Assembly: GCA_964059195.1 (NCBI GenBank)
Contig: CAXKWD010000006.1
Coordinates: 69,147,073-69,211,072, forward strand
DNA: 64,000 nucleotides
Reading direction: 5' to 3'
Origin: Ectobius pallidus
Taxonomy: Eukaryota; Arthropoda; Insecta; Blattodea; Ectobiidae
The position numbers and the translations under genes are program-made. The notes below the pieces were generated by a model. The model had not been told where the DNA came from, ran no database searches, and saw only the letters and a list, made by a program, of their open reading frames with translations. This document shows, piece by piece, positions 24,430 to 33,976 of the stretch (the stretch's first letter is position 1; each line of letters starts with the position of its first letter).

Positions 24430-25208
24430 ATATAAGCAACGTAGAACGTTGTTGATGATAGAAAACTTCCTATGTGGCAAATGCTATATCATACTTCAGA
24501 AAAAAAGAATACTGCAACATACGATTTTTTAAATATTAAAAAACTGTTTCAGTTTTAGTATTGTTTATTAAACAATATAATTATTTCATATTTTATATTT
24601 GTGGCTATTGGAAATAACACACACGAAGATTTCTATAATCAACAACGATAAGTAACATGATGTATGAAATATAAAGAAATTTGGGGTGGATGATGAGACA
24701 ATGCTCCTAATTAGTGGAATAACTTTTGAACTAACATTCCATAAGCTTTGAGTATCCTGATATCCGACGGCAAGGAATTTCAGAGGCTACAGTGAATGAG
24801 GCAGAGTACGGAGTTGTCGGTTGGTGTGGGACAGGTAATTAATATACTATTATTCTGAGATCCCAGATCGCAGTTATTTTGGGAAGACAACAATGAGAAA
24901 CGAAAGGCAAAGTAATTAGGTGCAAATAATATTAAGTCAGATGAGTCAGTATAATACGCGTCTGTCCATTAGACTATAGACTGCTTCTATATTTATATTA
25001 TGGTACTGTACTTGTCTCGAAGAAAAAGAACAGTTTATACTTTACTAATAGCAACGATCATTATTAATGTCTTAGAGCAGTATGTCACATTATTATTGGT
25101 CACATTGGAAAAAGCAATATATGAGTGAAATAATGAAGAAAACAATGCATATATTTTTAGTATGTTTTAGGTGTGCTATACCGACAACAGTGAGCACAAA
25201 CTAGGCAT
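24430..25208. other. Gene-free AT-rich DNA
   Basis: Nothing supported up to the left end of the long-TIR element. Confidence 0.55.
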
Positions 25209-25402
25209 TTAGTCCAGTATATAGGTAGCGAAAAAAGGGTCCACCTTGCATTAATCAGGGTAAAAGATTTTTCTTTCTTATATTGCTTGGTATTGTAAGA
25301 GTAGTGTAAATCTAAGTTTTCGACCTCGAAAGCCCTAGGGACAACTTTCTGTGAGCAAAAAACCTCGAAATTTTCGCACTTTTTTCAGTTTATCGGAAAA
25401 AT
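25209..25402 (+). repeat. Left TIR, outer part of the long-TIR element
   Basis: Matches the reverse complement of 41,820-42,013. Examples are GTCCCTAGGGCTTTCGAGG on the right arm against CCTCGAAAGCCCTAGGGAC here. A small indel near 25,228 (extra GCGAAAAAAGGG) separates the arms. It is interrupted at 25,402 by the retrotransposon. Confidence 0.9.
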
Positions 25403-25410
25403 TGTGACAT

Positions 25411-25427
25411 ACGTCATGTTATGACGT
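25411..25427. promoter_or_regulatory. CRE/ATF-like inverted repeat at LTR start
   Basis: ACGTCAT-GTT-ATGACGT is a perfect inverted repeat 8 bp inside the LTR, repeated at 35,811-35,827. TGACGT/ACGTCA half-sites are known targets of bZIP factors of the CREB/ATF class. Initiator-like TCACT words follow within 20 bp. That it drives transcription is inference. Confidence 0.45.
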
Positions 25428-25630
25428 GTTTAGTCACTTTAGTTCACTCTTTCTCTCTCCGCTTGCTGTCCTTTCTGCGCATGCTCGGTGCGTGGTTTTT
25501 GTCTGTGTTGCGTCGGCCATTCCGGCTGACGAGTTAGTCTCTCTTAGCCTTCAGAACAGAATTGTGCCTAGTAGTGTTTGTGGAGAATCTTCTACGATGT
25601 CTGGCCTCGCTATCCGGATTTGCCTTCCAG

Positions 25631-28600
25631 GTATGTGCACGGGACGGGTTAGCAATTTATAACGTAATTCACCATTCTATATTCGTGCACTTAATTGTGG
25701 AATCTCCACTAAGTTATGATATTGCCAAGCCATTTAAGTTCATAACCATTGCCATTTATCTTATGTCTATTATGCCACGATGAAAGTCACATTTGCTAAA
25801 GTTAGGGAAGAAATCTCGCCAAGTGGTATAGGGTTTAAGTCATGAGAATAATTACGTTTGTCCTAATTCAGTTGCCTGAAATAAGAGACGTTGTCATATC
25901 TCGTGATGTTGCGGCGTCATGTCTGCAGCCATTGTACCTACCCCTCTAAGCAAGTATTGCTGGAACTACTCTAGTCCCTTCTGAGTGAATTTTGTATAGC
26001 GAGATTATTTAGTGTCGAGATATTAACGACACGAGTATCTAAAACTATCCCTTAATTAATAGATGTATAGTCTATGAACTCTTGCAAAATGGGCTATTTA
26101 TCTTGAAGGTCATGCCCCTGTTCTAGAACTTGCTAGTAATACTAAATTTATATATAATCGCTATGAACGGATAGGCAGTTTATATTATTATTCATGCTAT
26201 TTTAATATTTTCCAGTACTGCAAGTTGTATTTGACAAATTATTCAAGGAAGTAATTGAAAAAATTGTGAGGCTTCACTTGTATATTATTGGCCAGATTCT
26301 TATGAATTATCTTAGCCAAGTTCCCCTTGAAAATAATTTATTCAGCCTGTCAGAGCTGTAGTAACTTACCCAGTTAGATTATTATTCATGCTAATTTAAT
26401 ATTTTCCAGTATTGTAAGTTGTATTTGACAAATTATTCAAGAAGTAATTAAAAAAAAATTGTGAGGCTTCAGTTGTATATTATTGGCCAGATTCTTATGA
26501 ATTATCTTAGCCAAGTTCCCTTTGAAAATAATTTATTCAGCCTGTCAGAGCTGTAGTAACTTACCTAGTTAGATTATTATTCATGCTAATTTAATATTTT
26601 CCAGTATTGTAAGTTGTATTTGACAAATTATTCAAAGAAGTAATTAAAAAAAAAAAATTGTGAGGCTTCAGTTGTATATTATTGGCCAGATTCTTATGAA
26701 TTATCTTAGCCAAGTTCCCTTTGAAAATAATTTATTCAGCCTGTCAGGGGTGTAGTAACTGTTAACCAGTTAGATTATTATTCATGCTAACTTAACATTT
26801 TTCAGTACTGTAAGTGGTATTTGAAAAATTATTCAAAGAAGTAATTGTAAAAATTGTGAGGCTTCACTTGTATATTATTGGCCACATTCTTATGAATTAT
26901 CTTAGCCAAGTTCCCTTTGAAAATAATTTATTCAGGCTGTCAGGGCTGTAGTAACTGTTACCCAGTTAGATTATTATTCATGCTAACTTAACATTTTTCA
27001 GTACTGTAAGTTGTATTTGAAAAATTATTCAAAGAAGTAATTGTAAAATTTGTGAGACTTCATTTGCATATTACTGGGCTGATGCTTAAGAATTATCTTA
27101 GGCAAGTTCCCTTTGAAAATAATTTACTCATGTATTTAGTGCTGTAGTAACTGTCGCCCAGTTAGATTATTATTCATGCTAATTTAATATTTTCCAGTAC
27201 TGTAAGTTGTATTTGACAAATTATTCAAAGAAGTAATTGTAAAAATTGTGAGGCTTCAGTTGTATATTATTGGCCAGATTCTTATGAATTATCTTAGCCA
27301 AGTCCCCTTTGAAAATAATTTATTCAGCCTGTCAGAGCTGTAGTAACTTACCCAGTTAGATTATTATTTATGCTATTTTAATATTTTCCAGTACAGTAAG
27401 CTGTATTTGACAAATTATTCAAAGAAGTAATTGAAAAAATTGTGAGGCTTCAGTTGTATATTATTGGCCAGATTCTTATGAATTATCTTAGCCAAGTTTC
27501 CTTTGAAAATAATTTATTCAGCCTGTCAGGGGTGTAGTAACTGTTAACCAGTTAGATTATTATTCATGCTAACTTAACATTTTTCAGTACTGTAAGTGGT
27601 ATTTGAAAAATTATTCAAAGAAGTAATTGTAAAATTTGTGTGACTTCATTTTCATATTACTGGCCTGATGCTTAGGAATTATCTTAGCCAAGTTCCTTTG
27701 AAAATAATTTATTCAGCCTGTCAGGGCTGTAGTAACTGTTACCCAGTTAGATTATTATTCATGCTAACTTAACATTTTTCAGTACTGTAAGTTGTATTTG
27801 AAAAATTATTCAAAGAAGTAATTGTAAAATTTGTGAGACTTCATTTGCATATTACTGGGCTGATGCTTAAGAATTATCTTAGCCAAGTTCCCTTTGAAAA
27901 TAATTTACTCATGCATTTAGTGCTGTAGTAACTGTTACCCAGTTAGATTATTATTCATGCTAACTTAACATTTTTCAGTACTGTAAGTTGTATTTGAAAA
28001 ATTATTCAAAGAAGTAATTGTAAAATTTGTGAGACTTCATTTGCATATTACTGGGCTGATGCTTAAGAATTATCTTAGCCAAGTTCCCTTTGAAAATAAT
28101 TTACTCATGAATTTAGTGCTGTAGTAACTGTTACCCAGTTAGATTATTATTCATGCTAATTTAATATTTTCCAGTACTGTAAGCTGTATCAGAAAAATTA
28201 TTCAAAGGAGTAATTGTGATATTTGTGTGACTTCATTTGTATATTATTGCCCAGATTCTTAGGAATTATCTTAGCCAAGTTCCCTCTGAAAATAAAATTA
28301 GTTATGCTCTCAGTGCTGTAGTAACTGTTAGCCAGTTAAACTATTATTCATCCACTTAAACTTATTCCTGTACTGGAAACTGTACTTAACAAATTAGTCT
28401 TGAGATGTTAGGAAAATTTAGTCTAGCACATATTGCGTGTAAAATTGATTGCTTCTTAACCCCTTATTCAGGATAGCTTTATATTTATTCTCTGAATTAT
28501 CTTATATCTATCTCAGTGTACCCTCCTTTATTTATAGTTACTCTCTAGCCATCTTAGTTAGGATCGAAGGTTATATTCCCTTATGGCATCTATTTATGTG

Positions 28601-28995
28601 ATCTGTACCTTTGGAAATGTGTGCTATATTTTGGGAGTAGCAATCAGTATCATTAACTCTCGGATCCTGGATTGCTCTTTAGTGAAGTTGCCCTTAGCTA
28701 TTCATTGGGTTAGATCTTATGTAACGGCTCTTAGAGTTATTTGTCAGGGTTATTCCAGTAGTTGGGTTATGATATGTTAATCGTCAGGTATTTGTGCAGG
28801 ATTATGATATTGTTGCCTTTGAACCAATTGGACGCTGTGATATTTAATGGTTGTATGTTTATTTGTTAATTCTGTTTGAAAATATAGAGATATAGAATGT
28901 TATTCCAGTATACTCTCTCTCTGCAAGATTGTTTCCCAGCACGCTAGGATTTCCTGCTTCCTGTTTCTTTCGGATTCTTATATTTATTATTCTAG
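25631..28995 (+). other. Candidate intron lying wholly inside the LTR
   Basis: A consensus donor TTCCAG|GTATGT lies at 25,625-25,636. A strong acceptor, a long pyrimidine-rich stretch ending TATTATTCTAG, ends at 28,995. Splicing would remove about 3.37 kb including the whole tandem array and join the LTR start to the leader just upstream of gag. The same sites occur in the 3' LTR (36,031-39,395). No transcript evidence is available here. Confidence 0.35.
26184..28400 (+). repeat. ~196-bp tandem array in 5' LTR
   Basis: The phrase TTATTATTCATGCTAA recurs at about 26,184, 26,379, 26,574, 26,774, 26,968, 27,166, 27,361, 27,556, 27,750, 27,947, 28,144 and, degenerate, 28,342. That is about eleven full units of 193-200 bp. 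Two subtypes can be seen: one with ATTTAATATTTTCCAG and TTGGCCAGATTCTTATG, the other with ACTTAACATTTTTCAG and CTGGGCTGATGCTTAAG. Their order suggests block duplications of several units. Confidence 0.95.
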
Positions 28996-29082
28996 TGAGC
29001 CGACACTTATCTTCCAAGCCCTAAGGGCTGTCTCAGGTAGTATCCTTAAAAATCCAACCCAGCACCCGAATGCCGGCTCAGG

Positions 29083-29090
29083 TGGTAGCA
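29083..29090 (+). promoter_or_regulatory. Probable primer-binding site (initiator tRNA-Met type)
   Basis: TGGTAGCA lies two bases after the 5' LTR. It equals the first eight bases complementary to the 3' end of animal initiator tRNA-Met (...UGCUACCA); the match breaks after that (TTACC rather than GAGGATGG). Position and TGG start fit a minus-strand primer site; the identity of the tRNA is tentative. Confidence 0.5.
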
Positions 29091-29125
29091 TTACCTTCGC
29101 TCTACACTCTGGTGTTTGACTCTTC

Positions 29126-29157
29126 TTCGCAGAGGGGAGAGTGACGTATTTTATACG
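29126..29157 (+). repeat. Copy of the polypurine tract and LTR edge in the leader
   Basis: TTCGCAGAGGGGAG (29,126-29,139) is identical to the 14 bases at 35,787-35,800 that precede the 3' LTR. Here too it is followed by GTGAC, then an inverted repeat ACGTAT-TTT-ATACGT similar in form to the LTR start. It may be a second plus-strand primer or a leftover of an older LTR edge. Confidence 0.6.
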
Positions 29158-29211
29158 TCCACTTATCTTGTTCAGTTTTTTTCAATTATTTCTGCTATTT
29201 CTTCATTCAAA

Positions 29212-30684
29212 ATGGTGTTCCGTCCTATTCTGTCTTGGGATTTGTTGCGTAAAGATGAACTAATTTTTGAATTGAGATGCCGTGGCACGGAGGTTGTGGA
29301 TTCAGCGGATGTTTTTCAATTAATTTCTCTTCTTAAACAGCTGGGATCTAAGGGAGTGGTACCGGATGTATTTAGTTCACAAGATGAAATGGTGGCGGAG
29401 TTCCATGCTTTAAAAAGGAAAGTTTTTGAAATTGTAGAAACCGTTAGGGAGTTGTCGTCTGAATCCGAACTGTCCAGTAAACAAAAACGTAGGCTATTGA
29501 ATAGAGCATGGCATCTTGGCAATAGAATATATGTATTGTCCTGCGCTCCTTCTTCATTTATTGATTTGGGAGAATTGGGCTCTTTGAAGGATTTGTTGGT
29601 ACCTTTGTTTGCTCTGTTGGGGGCGGAAGAACCTGAAGGGGTCGCCTTACCTGGGCAGGTATTGTTGGATCTACCTGTCGCGTCAGGTCCGGTTCAAAAT
29701 GTTGATGCTGGTGGGTTATTGAACCGACAAAGCTCTAATGTTTTGAATTCTTTTGACATGCTTCAAGGGAGTAGTAGTGGGCCTACTCCAGTCTTGGATG
29801 CTCCTACTATTATCGATTGGGCACGTATGGGTTCTGGAACTGTTCCGGAGGTCCCTGGTCCAGCGGAAGCTTTGCAGTTACCTAAATCTAACCTGCAAGC
29901 TGTTCCTTTGCCTGAACCTTCCTTTATGCCATTCAAGATCACCCATCCGTTGCAACGTTTTGTGGAAAGTGTCAAACCCTTTGTTGTGTCGCAGGTTTCG
30001 GAGGCGATTCTTTTCCTGACCTTCTTGGTGCAGTTTGTTCGCCAAGTGAAGTCTTTTAAGGTTTCCGATCATTTAGCGTTGCAGTTGCTTTTGGGAGTGG
30101 TCAGTGGTAGATTACTGGACATGCTTAACTCGTCTTTGACCAATCAGGTTTCCTTGAGCGCCTTTCACTCTCAGGTTCTCAACCAGTTTGTACCCTCCAG
30201 ATTGAGGAAGGCTTTTCTCTTACAATATGTTTATCGTCCTCAGCGGATTTCAGAGCATTTTTCGGAATACACCCAGGATATTCGCTTATATGCCGAGGTC
30301 TTCCAGGTTTCTGAGTCGGAGGCTCAAATAGTTCAGGTCATTCTCTCGGGGTTGTCACCTTCGACTAGATCATGTTTGACCTTTGCGTCTCGACCTAATT
30401 CTTTCTTGGAATTGGAAGATTTACTTGGTCACATCTCCGAGTTTGAATGTCCTGATGCTTGTCGGCCAGCAACCTCAGTCCAGTCCTTTTCTCCAGCCTT
30501 GTCGGTTAATCAAACTCCGGGTCCTGTTTTGATGAAAGATCCGAAGGTGTGCCATTATTGTCATAAACCTGGACATTTTCGTAGAGATTGTCGGAAACGA
30601 CTGAGGGATTCCCAGTTTGCTAATCGCTCTGGTCCTGCGCCTTTTAGAAGCTTGACATTTTCTCAAGACAATCACCCATCTTGA
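29212..30684 (+). CDS. gag: Gag polyprotein of the Ty3-type element
   Basis: Structural protein that would form the virus-like particle and bind the element's RNA. The frame is open from 29,116, but I choose the ATG at 29,212 because its context (TCAAAATGG) is better and the product begins with a plausible VFRPILSWDLLRKDELIFEL; this gives 490 residues. Residues of about 245-410 resemble a Ty3-type capsid domain (SEHFSEYTQDIRLYAEVFQV and GLSPSTRSCLTF). One CCHC zinc knuckle, CHYCHKPGHFRRDC, lies at residues 447-460 near the C-terminus, followed by a basic tail. It ends in UGA followed directly by CUA. No frameshift or premature stop is seen, in line with the near-identical LTRs. Confidence 0.93.
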   Translation: MVFRPILSWDLLRKDELIFELRCRGTEVVDSADVFQLISLLKQLGSKGVVPDVFSSQDEMVAEFHALKRKVFEIVETVRELSSESELSSKQKRRLLNRAWHLGNRIYVLSCAPSSFIDLGELGSLKDLLVPLFALLGAEEPEGVALPGQVLLDLPVASGPVQNVDAGGLLNRQSSNVLNSFDMLQGSSSGPTPVLDAPTIIDWARMGSGTVPEVPGPAEALQLPKSNLQAVPLPEPSFMPFKITHPLQRFVESVKPFVVSQVSEAILFLTFLVQFVRQVKSFKVSDHLALQLLLGVVSGRLLDMLNSSLTNQVSLSAFHSQVLNQFVPSRLRKAFLLQYVYRPQRISEHFSEYTQDIRLYAEVFQVSESEAQIVQVILSGLSPSTRSCLTFASRPNSFLELEDLLGHISEFECPDACRPATSVQSFSPALSVNQTPGPVLMKDPKVCHYCHKPGHFRRDCRKRLRDSQFANRSGPAPFRSLTFSQDNHPS

Positions 30685-30687
30685 CTA
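30682..30687 (+). promoter_or_regulatory. UGA-CUA readthrough-type stop context at gag end
   Basis: The gag stop codon is UGA with CUA immediately after it. UGA-CUA is an established context for efficient stop-codon readthrough in viral and metazoan mRNAs. After the stop the gag frame stays open to 30,930, overlapping pol, which opens at 30,743 in the +1 frame. Readthrough alone would therefore not reach pol in this copy; a further +1 shift, or a one-base indel specific to this copy, is needed. Confidence 0.55.
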
Positions 30688-30742
30688 GAACGTAGCCCAT
30701 GTGTTGCGGGTATGCCTGTAAGGAATGACGTCTTAGATTTAA

Positions 30743-33700
30743 AATTATTTCAATCCATGGGTTGTAGTGGGAGAGTCCCTCGTCTTGCAGGTGTCCCTGA
30801 ATCGTCAAGTGTTCTCGGCCTTATTGGATTCTGGTGCTTCGCATTCCTGCATTTCTGTGCATACCTTACAGCAGTTAGGCCTTGGGCGCCGCAAGTTAGT
30901 TCCAGCTTCTCCTCATGCCCTTGCGGTTGATGGGTCTTCGGTCCAGTTATTAGGTTCCGTGCTCCTTTCACTCCGTATTTCTAACTTTGCTTGGAGGTTT
31001 CGATTTTGGGTCTTATCGACAACTATAGCTCCTGTTATTATTGGCTCTGATTTCGCGAGTTTCTCGGGGATGGTTCTTGACTTTAGTGTTCGTGCCTTAC
31101 ATTTCAAATTTGCTCCTCACATATGTTTGCCATTTCTCATTCCTTTTCCGAGTCTTGCTGAGTCCTCTCATTTAGCCCCATTACAGGATGTACCTCCTGC
31201 TCACAATGAGTCTCTTTCTTCTACTGTTGAAATTGAGTTGGATCATCTGCCTGAACAACATCGATCCCAAATTTTGCAGATTATTCAAGCTTATCCTCGT
31301 GTTCTCAGTGATGTATTGGGTTCCACGAATGTTTTGGAATACGAAATTCAATTAGTCGACAAAACTCCTGTTCGTCTTCCACCTTATAGACTAGCTCCAC
31401 CCAAATTGTTGATTATGCGTGAAAAGATTCAGCAGATGTTGAACCAGGGCATTATCCGCCCTTCGGTTTCCTCATATTCCAGCCCAATTTTTTTGGTACC
31501 TAAAGGGGAAAACGATTTTCGTCCAGTGGTGGACTATCGTGTGCTTAACCAAAGAATTTCTATTGAGTCCATGCCCTTACCGGACATACATTCGGCGGCG
31601 CACTGGTTCTCTGGTGCCACCGTGTTTTCTTCACTCGACTTGAATAGTGCTTACTATCAAATTCCTTTGGCCGAGCCGTCTCGTCGTTTAACAGCATTCT
31701 CGACCGACTGGTCGCATTATGAATTTTGCCGCTTGCCTTTTGGGTTGGCCACTGGTGCCCAAGTGTTGTCTCGATTACTTGATAAAATCTTCTCGGACAT
31801 CAAATTTGATTATGTGTACCACTATTTGGATGATTTAGTGGTTTATAGTAAAGACTTTGCTTCCCATGTTCTCCATCTCCGTGAGGTTTTTCGTAGGCTT
31901 CAGCAAGCCGGGCTTACCGTCAAGCCTGCTAAGGTTAGATTTGCCAGGCCCCAGTTATCCTTCATTGGGCATATTATCTCGCCCGAAGGCGTTGCCATCG
32001 ATCCTGAGCGGACTGTTGCCATCCGGAATTTTCCCCCACCTGTGAATGTGAAAGGTGTTGCACGTTTTGTAGGTATGGCTAATTTTTTTGCCAAGTTTAT
32101 TCCCCGTTTTGCCGCGAGAGCTGCTCCACTAAACCGCTTGCGCGGCAAGGATGTGCCCTTTGTTTGGGGGGATGAGCAACAGGAGGCCTTTCTTGACTTG
32201 AAATCTGCCATTTCCAACCCTCCCATTCTTGCTATGGCTGATTTCTCTAGGAAATTTATTGTGCAGACGGATGCGTGCGCCTTAGGGTTAGGAGCAGTTC
32301 TCCTCCAGGACTTCCCTGATGGACGTAAACCTATTGCCTTTGCTTCTCGTTCTCTTAATCCTCAAGAGAAGCTCTATTCGGTGTATGAGATGGAAGCCTT
32401 AGCAGTCTTATTTGCATTTGAGAAGTTTCGGCTTTATGTTGAGCATGTTCCCTTTGTTTTGGAATGTGATAATCAAGCGTTGACTTGGGTTTTGGCCAGA
32501 CCCAGGAAGACGGGCCGCATTGCACGTTGGGCGGTCAGATTATCCGCATTCAAGTTCGACTCGGTTCACATCAAGGGCTCTGAGAATATCCTAGCCGATT
32601 CGTTGTCTCGAATGTTTGAGGGTGAGGCGCGTCCCAGTGATGTCCCTTCTTCTGATCCTGTTTCTGATGGTGCTCACCTCGATTCTCTTTTAGCTCACTC
32701 CATCCCTCATGCTGTTGACTCTCCTGTTCTTTCATCATGCTTGCTGGATTCCCCTTTAGCATTTACTGACATTGTGGAGCACCAACGTCTTGACCCTACT
32801 CTTAGAGGCATCATGGACCGTTTGTTGGGTGGTGAGCAAGTCGCTAATTTTACCTTGGTCAAACGTAGTCTGCAGGTCTCCTTAGGAAAAAAGGAAAATA
32901 CCCGTCTTCGTTTAGTGTTACCGTGCAGTTTGATTCCCATGATTTTTGAGTATTACCATGTCTCTCCTGTGGGCGCTCATTTGGGGATTAAGAAGACTGT
33001 AGATAAGATCCGTGAGTGTTTTTGGTGGCCCTCCTTAGAACGGGACATTCGTAGCCGTATTTCCTCTTGCCAAGTCTGTGCGTTGGCTAAACCACCGTTA
33101 AATTCTCGTGTTGGATTTCTTGCCTCTACTGTTACTGACAAACCTTTCCAGCGCCTATTTATTGATTTCCTGGGTAAGCTGCCACGTTCTAAGAATGGTA
33201 ATTCTTATATCTTTGTCGTGGTGGACTCCTTTTCTAAGTTCTGCTGGTTATTTCCTCTTCGCGACTCGTGCACTCATAGAGTTATTAAATGCTTGTCCGA
33301 GATTTTTCAGGTATTTGGGGTTGCGCAAAGTTTAGTTTCTGATAATGGACCGCAATTTATTTCCCGTATGTTCAAACAATTCTGTTTCCGTAGGGGTATT
33401 CATCATGTCACCACTACTCCCCATTATCCAAATCCATCTCACGCTGAGCGCGTTATGCGCAATCTAAAAAGTGCCCTTATAGCCTATCATCATGCAGATC
33501 ACTCTCTTTGGGATACTAATTTATCTTGGATTCAGTTTGCTTTCAATACTTCTAAACATGAATCTCATGGTCATACTCCGTTTTCCCTTTTGTTTGCCTT
33601 TCAGCCTAATCACCCACTTAGTAATTTATGGAAGTTGTCTGATTTATTGCCTGATAATATCTCCCCTGAATTAATTCGTAAATCTTGGTCTGCCGCTGCT

Positions 33701-33976
33701 CGCAATTTGGCTATGGCTCAGAGGAAACGAGCTACCCGTTATGATGTTGGCCGTCGGCCTTGTGTATATAGGGTAGGAGATATTGTTATGTCACGTAACT
33801 ATCCCCTTAGTTCTGCTAAAGATAGGTTTGCTAAGAAATTGGCGCCCCGTTTTTTGGGCCCGTTTAAAATTGTGCAAGTTCTAGAACATGGCGTGTCCTT
33901 CTTACTCCAAAATCTGGCAAATAATGTTTTAAGAAGGGCCCATGCCACTCAGTTGAAGCCCTTTGTCAATGTATAG
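30743..33976 (+). CDS. pol: Pol polyprotein: protease, reverse transcriptase, RNase H, integrase
   Basis: The frame is open from 30,743, just after a TAA at 30,740-30,742, and has no early ATG, so it is probably made as a Gag-Pol fusion. Domains in order: aspartic protease with DSGAS (Asp at 30,827); RT with YLDD (31,823-31,834) and LPFGLATG before it; RNase H starting QTDACALGLGAVL (Asp at 32,270) with later YEMEAL and CDNQAL blocks; integrase with an HHCC zinc motif (His at 32,957 and 32,978, CQVC at 33,068-33,079) and catalytic Asp (33,164), Asp (33,341) and Glu (33,446). The last two are separated by 34 residues, one fewer than the common 35, with YPNPSHAE in place of the usual HPxxNGxxE. 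A GPF motif near 33,855 marks the integrase C-terminal module. No chromodomain is seen. All expected catalytic residues are present, so the enzyme set looks intact. Confidence 0.96.
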   Translation, partial: NYFNPWVVVGESLVLQVSLNRQVFSALLDSGASHSCISVHTLQQLGLGRRKLVPASPHALAVDGSSVQLLGSVLLSLRISNFAWRFRFWVLSTTIAPVIIGSDFASFSGMVLDFSVRALHFKFAPHICLPFLIPFPSLAESSHLAPLQDVPPAHNESLSSTVEIELDHLPEQHRSQILQIIQAYPRVLSDVLGSTNVLEYEIQLVDKTPVRLPPYRLAPPKLLIMREKIQQMLNQGIIRPSVSSYSSPIFLVPKGENDFRPVVDYRVLNQRISIESMPLPDIHSAAHWFSGATVFSSLDLNSAYYQIPLAEPSRRLTAFSTDWSHYEFCRLPFGLATGAQVLSRLLDKIFSDIKFDYVYHYLDDLVVYSKDFASHVLHLREVFRRLQQAGLTVKPAKVRFARPQLSFIGHIISPEGVAIDPERTVAIRNFPPPVNVKGVARFVGMANFFAKFIPRFAARAAPLNRLRGKDVPFVWGDEQQEAFLDLKSAISNPPILAMADFSRKFIVQTDACALGLGAVLLQDFPDGRKPIAFASRSLNPQEKLYSVYEMEALAVLFAFEKFRLYVEHVPFVLECDNQALTWVLARPRKTGRIARWAVRLSAFKFDSVHIKGSENILADSLSRMFEGEARPSDVPSSDPVSDGAHLDSLLAHSIPHAVDSPVLSSCLLDSPLAFTDIVEHQRLDPTLRGIMDRLLGGEQVANFTLVKRSLQVSLGKKENTRLRLVLPCSLIPMIFEYYHVSPVGAHLGIKKTVDKIRECFWWPSLERDIRSRISSCQVCALAKPPLNSRVGFLASTVTDKPFQRLFIDFLGKLPRSKNGNSYIFVVVDSFSKFCWLFPLRDSCTHRVIKCLSEIFQVFGVAQSLVSDNGPQFISRMFKQFCFRRGIHHVTTTPHYPNPSHAERVMRNLKSALIAYHHADHSLWDTNLSWIQFAFNTSKHESHGHTPFSLLFAFQPNHPLSNLWKLSDLLPDNISPELIRKSWSAAARNLAMAQRKRATRYDVGRRPCVYRVGDIVMSRNYPLSSAKDRFAKKLAPRFLGPFKIVQVLEHGVSFLLQNLANNVLRRAHATQLKPFVNV

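Larger units (their letters stand above)
25403..29080 (+). repeat. 5' LTR (3,678 bp)
   Basis: Runs from TGTGACATACGTC to GCCGGCTCA. It is several times longer than usual for Ty3-type LTRs, which mostly range from a few hundred bases to about 2 kb. It contains an ACGTCAT/ATGACGT palindrome at its start, a less AT-rich first 250 bp, a ~2.2-kb tandem array, and a final 650 bp with a good splice acceptor. No classic TATA box is obvious near the start. The small frames in it (25,426-25,783 and 28,583-28,780) look incidental. Confidence 0.97.

Noticed and set aside
25426..25783. Small plus-strand frames in the LTRs (also 35,826-36,183, 28,583-28,780 and 38,983-39,180)
   Set aside because: Short, without motifs, duplicated only because the LTR is duplicated; more likely untranslated LTR sequence.
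26184..28400. Regular repeats as a CRISPR-like array
   Set aside because: Units of ~196 bp are contiguous without unique spacers and the DNA is eukaryotic; it is a minisatellite in an LTR.
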